Below, piece after piece: positions 16,134-23,477 of a stretch of 38,928 nucleotides of DNA (positions within the stretch are counted from its first letter, which is position 1; the number at the start of each line of letters is the position of its first letter). The position numbers were made by a program, and so were the translations under genes. This stretch comes from an uncultured Clostridia bacterium (GTDB lineage: Bacteria; Bacillota; Clostridia; TANB77; CAG-508), in NCBI GenBank assembly GCA_948739805.1, contig CAPYID010000017.1, positions 1 to 38,928 on the forward strand, read 5' to 3'. Under the pieces are notes generated by a model. The model was not told the origin of the DNA. It ran no database searches and saw only the letters and a program-made list of their open reading frames with translations.

Positions 16134-17225
16134 GTGCTAAGAGAAAATAATATTCCTGTAAAAGATAGTTTTAATATATGGTTTAATAAAGAAAAAAGAA
16201 AAGAGTTTTATACAACTTCTATATTTTTGTATAAAACAACTTTTAATCATAATCCTAACAATAAATTTCCTAGTATTATTCTTAAATCAGATGAACATAT
16301 TGGAGAAATCTACTTTAGTTCAGCTAATTTTAGTAGTCCTTTTGAAGAAAACTATGGTACATTATTAATCAAATTTCTTAATGCAAATTTTTCATCTTTT
16401 GAAACTGCTTATAATACTTTCTTTTGTTTTTATGGTTTCTCAATATTAGAAGAATTTTATAAAGATGTTCCTAAAGCACGATTATTTAAATCAAAAGAAG
16501 ACTTTTATGAAACTTATGAGCAAATCTTTATAAAAATTAAGCGTAAATTAAAAGAATTACAATATTTAATAAAAAGATTCATTGATTATATGTATAACCT
16601 GAATAACAATTTAGAAGATAAAAATTATTCTTCATTTGAAAAATATTTAACATATGTAATAAAGAATAACCTTTTTAGATATTCAACAAATATTGATGTG
16701 TTTTATTTTCAACAATTTGCACATGATACTTTAAATATTGTTGTTGAATCTATAACACCTAAAATAGTAAGAGAATATTTAGAAAATGGAATAATAGACG
16801 TAAATGATAGTCCTGTTTTTCATACATCATATCTATCTAATATTCTATATGTATCATTGCTAGAAATCGCCTCAAATAAGGATATAAAAATTAAAACTTG
16901 CAAAAATTGTGATAAATACTTCATTCCAATTAAGAATACAGAAAAATATTGTGATATTGTATATTATCAAAATGAACAGACTTGTAAACTAATTGGTGCT
17001 ACTAATTCTTATACTAAAAAACGAAAATCTGTAGAGGGGATAAGATTTTATAGAAATAACTATCAAAGAAGATTAATGCGAGCTAAAAGATCTGATGATA
17101 AACAAGTTAAATTAGCCTTCGAAAATTGGAAAACACTTGCCAAATTAAAGATTAAAGAATTTAATAATAATGAAGTTTCTGAAGATGAATTGCTTGATTG
17201 GATGAAAGAAAATAAAGATATATAA
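16134..17225 (+). CDS. Zinc-finger-tailed hypothetical protein (DUF6076-like)
   Basis: The start is the GTG at 16134 (363 residues), because AAGGAGG lies 8 nt upstream. The open frame extends back to 16056 but that part lies over the promoter. Residues 1-240 are helical without a known motif. Residues about 250-300 carry CKNCDKYFIP...KYCD...TCK, a C-x2-C...C...C zinc site, followed by a basic helix with NNYQRRLMRAKRS. This matches the DUF6076-type layout, common in Clostridia mobile elements and of unknown role. It is the only plus-strand gene in the centre of the island, divergent from the excisionase-like gene, a position often held by the island's master regulator. Confidence 0.8.
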   Translation: MLRENNIPVKDSFNIWFNKEKRKEFYTTSIFLYKTTFNHNPNNKFPSIILKSDEHIGEIYFSSANFSSPFEENYGTLLIKFLNANFSSFETAYNTFFCFYGFSILEEFYKDVPKARLFKSKEDFYETYEQIFIKIKRKLKELQYLIKRFIDYMYNLNNNLEDKNYSSFEKYLTYVIKNNLFRYSTNIDVFYFQQFAHDTLNIVVESITPKIVREYLENGIIDVNDSPVFHTSYLSNILYVSLLEIASNKDIKIKTCKNCDKYFIPIKNTEKYCDIVYYQNEQTCKLIGATNSYTKKRKSVEGIRFYRNNYQRRLMRAKRSDDKQVKLAFENWKTLAKLKIKEFNNNEVSEDELLDWMKENKDI

Positions 17226-17290
17226 AAATTATTCTTGCTAATAGTTAAATGGTGATATTATATTTGTCAATATAAAAATGGATAAAAGTA

Positions 17291-17324
17291 AAAATAAATA
17301 GTCTTCCAATAGACTATTTATTTT
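17291..17324. terminator. Bidirectional terminator
   Basis: A 14-bp perfect stem (17291-17304 with 17311-17324) with loop TCCAAT stands between the convergent 363-aa gene and the PIN gene, and overlaps the last codons of the latter. Confidence 0.8.
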
Positions 17325-18303
17325 GTAAATCCTCATAATTTATATCAATATCTGGAAAATCTTTAATTATTACTTCAGATAATTTATTATTTTTTACCTC
17401 TATATCTAAAATAGTTAAACAAACATATAACATTTCATCTCTTTTTAAATAACTTTTATATATATATTCTTTTTCTTCAGAATCATATACTGAATTTTCA
17501 ATATCTAAACAACTAAAACTTCCTTTCAAACATATTCCCAAGTTACAAACTATAGTTATTTTGTCTAATGTTGCTTTTATGATTTCAACTCCATAAACTC
17601 CAGTATTTATAATCTCTTCGATTTCTATATTTCCTTCTTCCAAATCATTTTCTTCTACAATTGGATATATGCTTTCTAATTTTGGGTTTAGGTCATAGCC
17701 TTTCAAATATTCCCATATTTCTTCTTTTCTTTCTTTTCCATAATCTATTATCAAGTCTGTTAATTCTTGGATTGACGAAAGTACCTCAATATGTTGCAAT
17801 TCTTTAACTGCTTCTTTTATACCTTTGTCCTTAGTTATTATGACATTTCTAATAGAATAATTGTTTTCTAAATATTTCTTTATTCCTTCTATAAAAAAAG
17901 CATCTTTAAATTCATTTGGTTTCGAATTTTCAAATGGATATTCCTTTTTGAAATATTTTTTTAACACATTTTCAGGGTTTACTGTATCTATTTTAAAAAT
18001 TTCTGCCTTAGTTAATTTTTTATAATCCTCAAAACTTTTTAATTCCCTATCTAGATTTTTTTCAATATCTTTTTCATCTATATAATCTCTAATCCATTTA
18101 CAATGTCTTTTTATTTTTATTTCATTTTCTTTTTTTCTTTTAATCAAATGATCTTTTACTTCATTATCTATAACTGATATTATTACATTTTTTACTTCCT
18201 TATTTTCTATCTGTTTAATAAAGTTAACAATAATTTCATTTTTACAATTAAAATTAAATCCTAATTCTTGATAAATATTAGTATCTATAAAAACTGTTAT
18301 CAT
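17314..18303 (-). CDS. PIN-domain nuclease, second gene of a two-gene cassette
   Basis: 329 residues. Residues 1-175 form a PIN domain (DUF4935/PIN_12-like): FIDTNIYQ (D7), E48 in the second acidic position, D134 in FKDAF and D159 in VIITKDKG. That is the complete acidic set for metal-dependent RNA or DNA cleavage. Residues 190-329 are a beta-rich C-terminal domain of unknown type. RBS GGGAG precedes the ATG. It begins 16 nt after the 640-aa nuclease-like gene, so they form an operon. No small antitoxin gene is adjacent, unlike VapBC. The likely role is effector of a defence system, by inference. Confidence 0.82.
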   Translation of the reverse strand: MITVFIDTNIYQELGFNFNCKNEIIVNFIKQIENKEVKNVIISVIDNEVKDHLIKRKKENEIKIKRHCKWIRDYIDEKDIEKNLDRELKSFEDYKKLTKAEIFKIDTVNPENVLKKYFKKEYPFENSKPNEFKDAFFIEGIKKYLENNYSIRNVIITKDKGIKEAVKELQHIEVLSSIQELTDLIIDYGKERKEEIWEYLKGYDLNPKLESIYPIVEENDLEEGNIEIEEIINTGVYGVEIIKATLDKITIVCNLGICLKGSFSCLDIENSVYDSEEKEYIYKSYLKRDEMLYVCLTILDIEVKNNKLSEVIIKDFPDIDINYEDLQNK

Positions 18304-18319
18304 ATTTTCTCCCGTTTCT

Positions 18320-20242
18320 TTATTTTATTTCAGCTTTTCTTAAAAGTTTGCATACTTCCTTTAATTCAATAAATGTTACTTTTTTATTTGATAATCTAGC
18401 TAAAAAACGTAATGTACCTTTAAATGAGTTATCTATATTCTGTGGTGCTACTACCATTATTAACTGGCATCTTTCATCTGACATACCTTGTTCCACAAAT
18501 TGTCTTATAATTTCTTGTCCTTGTGCAGATGTCGATAATAATATTATGTTTTGCTTATTTGACGCTAGTGAAGAATTTTTCTTTATAATCCCCTTCATTT
18601 CGTATTCTTTTCCATTTGCTTTAATTCTTCCAGAAACATCGCCATATTCTCCTCCCTTATGTGGTTGAGGTGTAAAACCAGGGACAATTCCATAAAACAA
18701 CTTTGGTAAACAAAGCTGATTTTTATCTTTTAAGCAGTTTTCAATTTTTTTATAAGAACATGTTCCATTACATTTTTCCTTCATTTCAACAGCAAACTTT
18801 ATTAATTCATCATCAATTTTAAAATCTTCTATGTTAAACTCTTCTATCTCATCGAATTGTACTTCTCCACCTTCTTGCATATTACTTGATGAAATTATAA
18901 GAACATTATCCATTATACATATTGAATAATCTAATTTAACACTAGGATATACTTTTTTTAAATTGTCATTAATCATATCTATACAATTTTTAGTTGGAAT
19001 ATACCAATATTTATCTAAAGACAGTTCATGTCCTTCTTGACAAACTGCTTTTTTGGGTGAGCCACATTTGCAAAACTCTTCATTTATTCTATTAGATAAA
19101 TTTCTCCCACATTCACTACATAATGGTATTTCATAAGAATCACACTTTTCACAATAAGGTCTTAAAATCTTTATAAATAATCTTTCTTTTTCTAGGATAC
19201 CTCTCTTATCATTCGGAAAATCAATATTCTGCTCTTTATCAATATTCGCTATTACTTGTGTTAATATCCAATTCATCTTTTCTTGTTCAACAATTGGTAA
19301 TAATGGCCATTTCAAATCTTGACCGAGTTCTTCAAATATTACTTTTGCATCCTTTCCTTTTAGGTTATCTATTTCTTCAAATATAATATTAATAGCTCCT
19401 TCAGTCCATGCAAATAGTTCTTTTGAAGATAAATGTTTTAGTATTCCTATATTTCCCTTTTTTACATTATATCTAACTGTAGCTGTTATATCATTATATA
19501 TAGGCGTTATATAACTTCCAGATGTATTGAATCTATTTTCTTTTACTCTATTAACTTCTTCTTTCTGTTCTTCAGTAAAGCCTTCTGAACGTGAAATAGC
19601 TGTTTTTTCACCCTCAATACCTTGTAATACAATTTTACTCATTACACTGTCATTAAATATTCTATCAAGCGCACTTAGTGGTGGCTTTATAGATGATAAA
19701 TTCTTATGAACCTCTTTTACTAAAGCATCTGTAAACACTCTTGTCATCTTTTCATGCTTAACGATATATGCAACATAACTTTTATCTATTCCAATCCATG
19801 AGCATCCCTTATGTTGCTCCCAAACTTGATCAGCTTTACCAAGCTCATTAATATAATTATATATCTTGCTATATACATATACTAGTTCAAGCCTATTCTC
19901 ATATTCTGTAACCTTTTGAATTTTAACATTTCTATATTCTCCAATATCACAATGTATTGTTTTTCCTTCTAATTGCTTTATTACATCTATATCGGTTTCA
20001 GAAATATTTTCATCAAATCTCCATATAGAAAATGTAACTCTATTTCCATAAATATAGTCATCTATTAATTTATCAATTTCTTTAACATCAATTAAGTTTT
20101 TATTTTTTAACTCTTTTATTATTTGAGATTTGTCCTTGTTTTTTATTTCATCTTCTCTTATTCCCTTTTGCTTAGAATATTCAAACAATGCTTGCCATGG
20201 TAATGTGTTTATTTTATTATAAAGTTCATTAGAAATTTCCAT
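18320..20242 (-). CDS. 640-aa zinc-binding protein with C-terminal PD-(D/E)xK nuclease-like domain
   Basis: Residues 1-70 are helical. Residues 70-180 are a beta-rich domain with FSIWRFDENI. Residues 180-350 hold a helical domain. Residues 364-401 hold two or more zinc knuckles (CEKC, CSEC, CKC, C401), and a further cysteine group lies at 491, 495, 503 and 511. Residues about 525-625 look like a restriction-type nuclease: HKGGEYGD (D535), then YEMK (E548, K550), then LLSTSAQGQEIIRQF. The spacing is standard for PD-(D/E)xK. A TG-extended TATAAT promoter and AGGGGG RBS lie upstream. I recognise no named family for the full protein. With the PIN gene it would form a double-nuclease cassette. Confidence 0.75.
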   Translation of the reverse strand: MEISNELYNKINTLPWQALFEYSKQKGIREDEIKNKDKSQIIKELKNKNLIDVKEIDKLIDDYIYGNRVTFSIWRFDENISETDIDVIKQLEGKTIHCDIGEYRNVKIQKVTEYENRLELVYVYSKIYNYINELGKADQVWEQHKGCSWIGIDKSYVAYIVKHEKMTRVFTDALVKEVHKNLSSIKPPLSALDRIFNDSVMSKIVLQGIEGEKTAISRSEGFTEEQKEEVNRVKENRFNTSGSYITPIYNDITATVRYNVKKGNIGILKHLSSKELFAWTEGAINIIFEEIDNLKGKDAKVIFEELGQDLKWPLLPIVEQEKMNWILTQVIANIDKEQNIDFPNDKRGILEKERLFIKILRPYCEKCDSYEIPLCSECGRNLSNRINEEFCKCGSPKKAVCQEGHELSLDKYWYIPTKNCIDMINDNLKKVYPSVKLDYSICIMDNVLIISSSNMQEGGEVQFDEIEEFNIEDFKIDDELIKFAVEMKEKCNGTCSYKKIENCLKDKNQLCLPKLFYGIVPGFTPQPHKGGEYGDVSGRIKANGKEYEMKGIIKKNSSLASNKQNIILLSTSAQGQEIIRQFVEQGMSDERCQLIMVVAPQNIDNSFKGTLRFLARLSNKKVTFIELKEVCKLLRKAEIK

Positions 20243-20272
20243 ATTTGCCCCCTAAATTTCCAATTTTCCATT

Positions 20273-20281
20273 ATTATACCA
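20273..20281 (-). promoter_or_regulatory. Promoter of the two-gene nuclease cassette
   Basis: On the minus strand an extended -10 TGGTATAAT lies about 30 bp before the start codon. The -35 (TAGATT, 17 bp upstream) is weak. The cassette therefore has its own promoter, divergent from the integrase. Confidence 0.55.
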
Positions 20282-20524
20282 TTTTTTTCTTATAAAATCT
20301 ATACTTTGAGAATTTGTAGTATTAATAAACTCAATTATTACATTTCATCTAGTATTTTTATGTTTCATATATATTCTTTTATGAATTTTAGTGTAATCTT
20401 TGAAACCCGCATAAAATAGCCAAAAATAGCTGGTAATTTTCTTAAAAATAATATATAATACCATAAAATACAACTACATACTCCTCCCACCCATAGGCAT
20501 ACTTGAAAGGAGGTGAATTAAGTA

Positions 20525-21718
20525 ATGGCTGGGAGTATAGAAAAAAGAGGAAAAAACAGTTACAGGCTGACAGTATCTGAAGGATTCGACTTAAATGGAA
20601 ATCCTATGATACACAGAAAAACAGTACACGGAACTAAAAAAGATGCAGAAGTTGAACTAGCAAAATTTGTTACCGAAGTACAAAATGGTTTAGTTATAGA
20701 TGGTAAATCTCTTAGATTTTCTGAATTTACAGAAATATGGAAAAGAGATTATGGTTCAAAGGAACTTGCTCCTACTACATACAAGCGTTATTGTAGAATG
20801 TTGGAAACAAGACTTTTACCATACTTCGGACATTTCTATATTAACAAAATTAAACCAACTGACATTATGAAGTTTTATGATTTACTTCAAAAAGATACTC
20901 AGTTAGTTAGAAAAAGTGGTAACAATGGCGAAAAAACTAAAAAGCCCTTATCTGGCAAAACAATTTTAGAACATCACAGATTATTAAGAGCAATGCTTCA
21001 TAAAGCAGTTTATTGGCAACTTATAGTGTCTAATCCTGCTGAACGTGTCCAAGCACCTAAGGCTAGAAAACCTAAAAGAAGGTCTTATGATGATGAGCAA
21101 ACTAAAATACTATTAGAAAATTTAGAATTACTTTCTATTGAAGATACTAAATACAAAGTTGCTATTATTCTAACAATCTTTACTGGTGTGCGTTTAGGCG
21201 AGTTAATGGGATTAGAATGGCAAGATGTTGATTTTAAAAATGGAATAATCAGTATTAATCGTTCTAGTCAGTATCTATCTGATATGGGAGTTTTTACAAA
21301 AACACCTAAAACTGAAAGTTCCATTAGAGAGATTGCAATACCCGAATTTATTATTTCTTTACTTGAGGAATATAAATTATGGTATGAAGAACAAAAATCC
21401 ATTTATGGCGAATTATGGTCTAATTCTGATAGGTTATTTGTACAAGCTGATGGCAAACCTATGCATCCTTCTTCAATTAGCAAATGGTTTGTTAGATATG
21501 TAAGTACGATTGGATTACCTGTAATTAATTTTCACGGATTAAGACATACAAATGCAAGTTTATTAGTAGCACAAAATGTTGATATAGCTGTTATTTCTGC
21601 AAGACTTGGTCATGCACAAATTAGCACTACATTAGATTTTTATGTGCATCCACTACTTTCTCATAATAGAAAAGCTGGATATGCATTAGAAAACTTGTTA
21701 TTATCAACAAGGTCTTAA
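20525..21718 (+). CDS. int: Site-specific tyrosine integrase of the island
   Basis: 397 residues, the usual size for Tn916/phage-type integrases. The N-terminal arm-binding domain (about 1-60) starts GSIEKRGKNSYRL. The core-binding SAM-like domain spans about 63-175. The catalytic domain has R223 (TGVRLGEL), K262, HGLRH (H337, R340), H363 (LGHAQ) and nucleophile Y373 (FYVHP). All are intact. A strong AAAGGAGGTGA lies 11 nt before the ATG. It points toward the right att 380 bp away. It would recombine the tRNA-derived cores, with its N-terminal domain on the TTTTACCCAA repeats. Confidence 0.97.
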   Translation: MAGSIEKRGKNSYRLTVSEGFDLNGNPMIHRKTVHGTKKDAEVELAKFVTEVQNGLVIDGKSLRFSEFTEIWKRDYGSKELAPTTYKRYCRMLETRLLPYFGHFYINKIKPTDIMKFYDLLQKDTQLVRKSGNNGEKTKKPLSGKTILEHHRLLRAMLHKAVYWQLIVSNPAERVQAPKARKPKRRSYDDEQTKILLENLELLSIEDTKYKVAIILTIFTGVRLGELMGLEWQDVDFKNGIISINRSSQYLSDMGVFTKTPKTESSIREIAIPEFIISLLEEYKLWYEEQKSIYGELWSNSDRLFVQADGKPMHPSSISKWFVRYVSTIGLPVINFHGLRHTNASLLVAQNVDIAVISARLGHAQISTTLDFYVHPLLSHNRKAGYALENLLLSTRS

Positions 21719-21787
21719 TTTTAACTTTTTTTTAATTTTCACAAACGGAATATAAAAGCCGTTACAATTTTCACGATACAAAAAAGC

Positions 21788-21829
21788 AAAAAACTTTGAG
21801 ATTACATATCTCTTTCCCAAAAGTTTTTT
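21788..21829 (+). terminator. Integrase terminator
   Basis: AAAAAACTTT (21788-21797) pairs with AAAGTTTTTT (21820-21829), with an inner GAGAT/ATCTC stem. It ends in a T-run 70 bp after the integrase stop. Confidence 0.75.
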
Positions 21830-21983
21830 ACTATAAATTAAAAATTATTATGTTTTCTTTATTTATATTAAATTTAATCTTTTTTTTACATCAAAAATTT
21901 AAAATATAAATATTCATGCATTGTAATTTTAGTATAAAATTTTAATGATTTTTTATTAGATTTTAGGTGGTTTGAAGTACTTA

Positions 21984-22006
21984 TTTTACCCAACTTTTAC
22001 CCAATT
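21984..22006 (+). promoter_or_regulatory. Right pair of putative integrase arm-binding sites
   Basis: Tandem TTTTACCCAA motifs with an 11-bp period, 92 bp inside the right att core and in the same orientation as those at 261-283. The two 23-bp blocks differ at one base. Confidence 0.6.
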
Positions 22007-22061
22007 TGACATAATAGTGCCTAAAAATAGCATTATTGTAAACAAATTAGAGACAACAAAA

Positions 22062-22092
22062 AATCACTAAAACCGTTACCGTTCTAGTGATT
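22062..22092 (-). terminator. Island-borne terminator behind the right tRNA 3' half
   Basis: AATCACTA (22062-22069) pairs with TAGTGATT (22085-22092). On the minus strand a T-run follows (TAGTGATTTTTTG). It stands just downstream of the tRNA 3' half at 22098-22143, so a tRNA read-through transcript would end inside the island. Confidence 0.7.
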
Positions 22093-22097
22093 GAAGT

Positions 22098-22143
22098 TTG
22101 GTTGCGGGGGTAAGACTCGAACTTACGACCTTCGGGTTATGAG
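22098..22143 (-). other. Right attachment site, second copy of the tRNA-Met 3' half
   Basis: Identical over 46 bp to 96-141. The sequence to the right (the tRNA 5' side on the minus strand) does not pair as an anticodon or D stem, so no intact tRNA is rebuilt here. Instead a truncated dispersed repeat and the end of the PLP-enzyme gene follow. Confidence 0.85.
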
Positions 22144-22153
22144 AATTCAACGT

Positions 22154-22200
22154 TTTTGTATTTGGAATAACGACGCAAGACGACGTTTATTTTTCAAATT
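22154..22200. repeat. Truncated copy of the dispersed palindromic element
   Basis: About 46 bp match positions 28524-28570 with a few differences; shared words are ATAACGACG and TTTATTTTTCAAAT. Only the right-hand end of the element is present, cut off beside the att core. It supplies the last codons and stop of the PLP-enzyme gene. Confidence 0.65.
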
Positions 22201-23440
22201 TCATTTCTTGAATAGCACGCATAACTCCAATCCTCCCATACTCATATGTAAGTCCACCTTGCATAAATGCTACATATGGTGGTCTTATTGGTCCATCACA
22301 GCTTAATTCTATTGATGAGCCTTGTGTAAAACTCCCACTTGCCATTATAATTTTGTCTTCATATCCTGGCATATCTGATGGTTCTGGGGCACAGTGTGCA
22401 TTAATTGCAGAGCCAAATTGTATTCCTTTACAATATTTAATCATGTCATCTGGATTTCCAAATTCTATTGTCTGCACTATGTCTGAACGATGGCTATTAG
22501 ACTTAGGAGATACATTATAACCTAGTTTTTCTAAAACAGCACTTGCAAGTACTACTGTTTTCAAACTACTTGCTACTACACTTGGTGCAAAGTATAATCC
22601 TTCTAAAAACATTTTGTTTGCCCCATTTGTAGGTCCAACTTCTTTTCCTTGCCCTGGACTTGTTAGTCTTTCTCCTGCAAGTTCTACTAATTCTTTTTTT
22701 CCTACTATATAACCACCATTTGTTGCAATTCCTCCACCTAAATTTTTTATTAATGAACCAACTATTATGTCTGCTCCAATTTCTAGTGGTGTTTCTTTTT
22801 CTACAAATTCGCAATAGCAGTTGTCTATCATTATTATTGATTTCTTGTTTACTTTTCTTATTTCTTGTATTATATTTTTTAATTGTTCTATTGATATTGT
22901 TTCTCTTAAGGCATATCCTCTTGAACGTTGTATGTGTATTAGATTTATATCTCCTTTTGATACTCTTTCTATTATTTTTTCTGTATCAAAATTGCTATTT
23001 TTTAATTCTATTTGCTCATATTTTATTCCAAATGATTTTAATGAACTTCCATTTTCTCTGATTCCTATAACTGTGTCTAATGTATCATATGGCTTTCCTG
23101 CTATGCTTAACATCGTATTATTGGGTCTTAAAAACGCAAATAATGCTATTGTTAATGCATGTGTTCCTGAAACAATTTGTGTTCTTACTAACGCATCTTC
23201 TCCTCCTAAGACTTCCGCAAATATTTTTTCTGTACATTCTCTTCCTATATCATCATAGCCATAACCTGTCGTTGATGTGAAGTGTAGTTCTGATAGTCTG
23301 TATTTATGAAATGCATTTATTACTTTTAGACTGTTGTATTGTGCTATTTCTTCGATTTCTTCAAATATTGGTTTTATTTCTTTTTCTGTCTCCTTTATTA
23401 GTTCTTCTGTTTCTGATTTTATTCCTATTTTTTCATACAT
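22187..23440 (-). CDS. PLP-dependent methionine gamma-lyase family protein
   Basis: 417 residues, the length of the family once called aluminium resistance protein (YnbB-like). The PLP lysine is K232 in VGSLIKNLGGG. The nucleotide-like cofactor loop VSGTHALTIALFAF is at about 90-104, and the cofactor aspartate lies in MIDNCYCEF (about 204-212). The C-terminus has the conserved PEPSDMPGYEDKIIMASGSF region. These are fold-type I carbon-sulfur lyase-like enzymes of uncertain substrate. It is the first chromosomal gene right of the island. Its last residues and stop come from a dispersed repeat that touches the att site, so the natural C-terminus may have been altered slightly. Confidence 0.92.
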   Translation of the reverse strand: MYEKIGIKSETEELIKETEKEIKPIFEEIEEIAQYNSLKVINAFHKYRLSELHFTSTTGYGYDDIGRECTEKIFAEVLGGEDALVRTQIVSGTHALTIALFAFLRPNNTMLSIAGKPYDTLDTVIGIRENGSSLKSFGIKYEQIELKNSNFDTEKIIERVSKGDINLIHIQRSRGYALRETISIEQLKNIIQEIRKVNKKSIIMIDNCYCEFVEKETPLEIGADIIVGSLIKNLGGGIATNGGYIVGKKELVELAGERLTSPGQGKEVGPTNGANKMFLEGLYFAPSVVASSLKTVVLASAVLEKLGYNVSPKSNSHRSDIVQTIEFGNPDDMIKYCKGIQFGSAINAHCAPEPSDMPGYEDKIIMASGSFTQGSSIELSCDGPIRPPYVAFMQGGLTYEYGRIGVMRAIQEMKFEK

Positions 23441-23477
23441 TTAATTTGCCTTCCTTTCCTTGTGACCTGACCTCTCT

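Larger units (their letters stand above)
96..22143. mobile_element. Integrated genomic island with defence cargo (about 22 kb)
   Basis: The ends are a 46-bp perfect direct repeat made of the 3' half of a tRNA gene. A tyrosine integrase lies inside the right end, and paired TTTTACCCAA motifs lie inside both ends. The interior has an excisionase-like gene, a replisome organizer and a DnaC-like loader, but no virion or conjugation genes. The remainder is a type I restriction system, RloAB, two nuclease-type cassettes and small unknown genes. This matches the general plan of phage-inducible islands and related satellites: integration and replication module plus defence cargo. Excision and mobility are inferred, not shown. 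Confidence 0.88.

Noticed and set aside
17314..18303. VapC toxin of a toxin-antitoxin pair
   Set aside because: The protein is more than twice VapC length and its partner is a 640-aa nuclease-like protein, not a small antitoxin.
22091..22306. 71-aa plus-strand open frame starting with CGGKTRTYDLRVM-like residues
   Set aside because: This is the usual false translation of a tRNA 3' half followed by the antisense of the PLP-enzyme gene.
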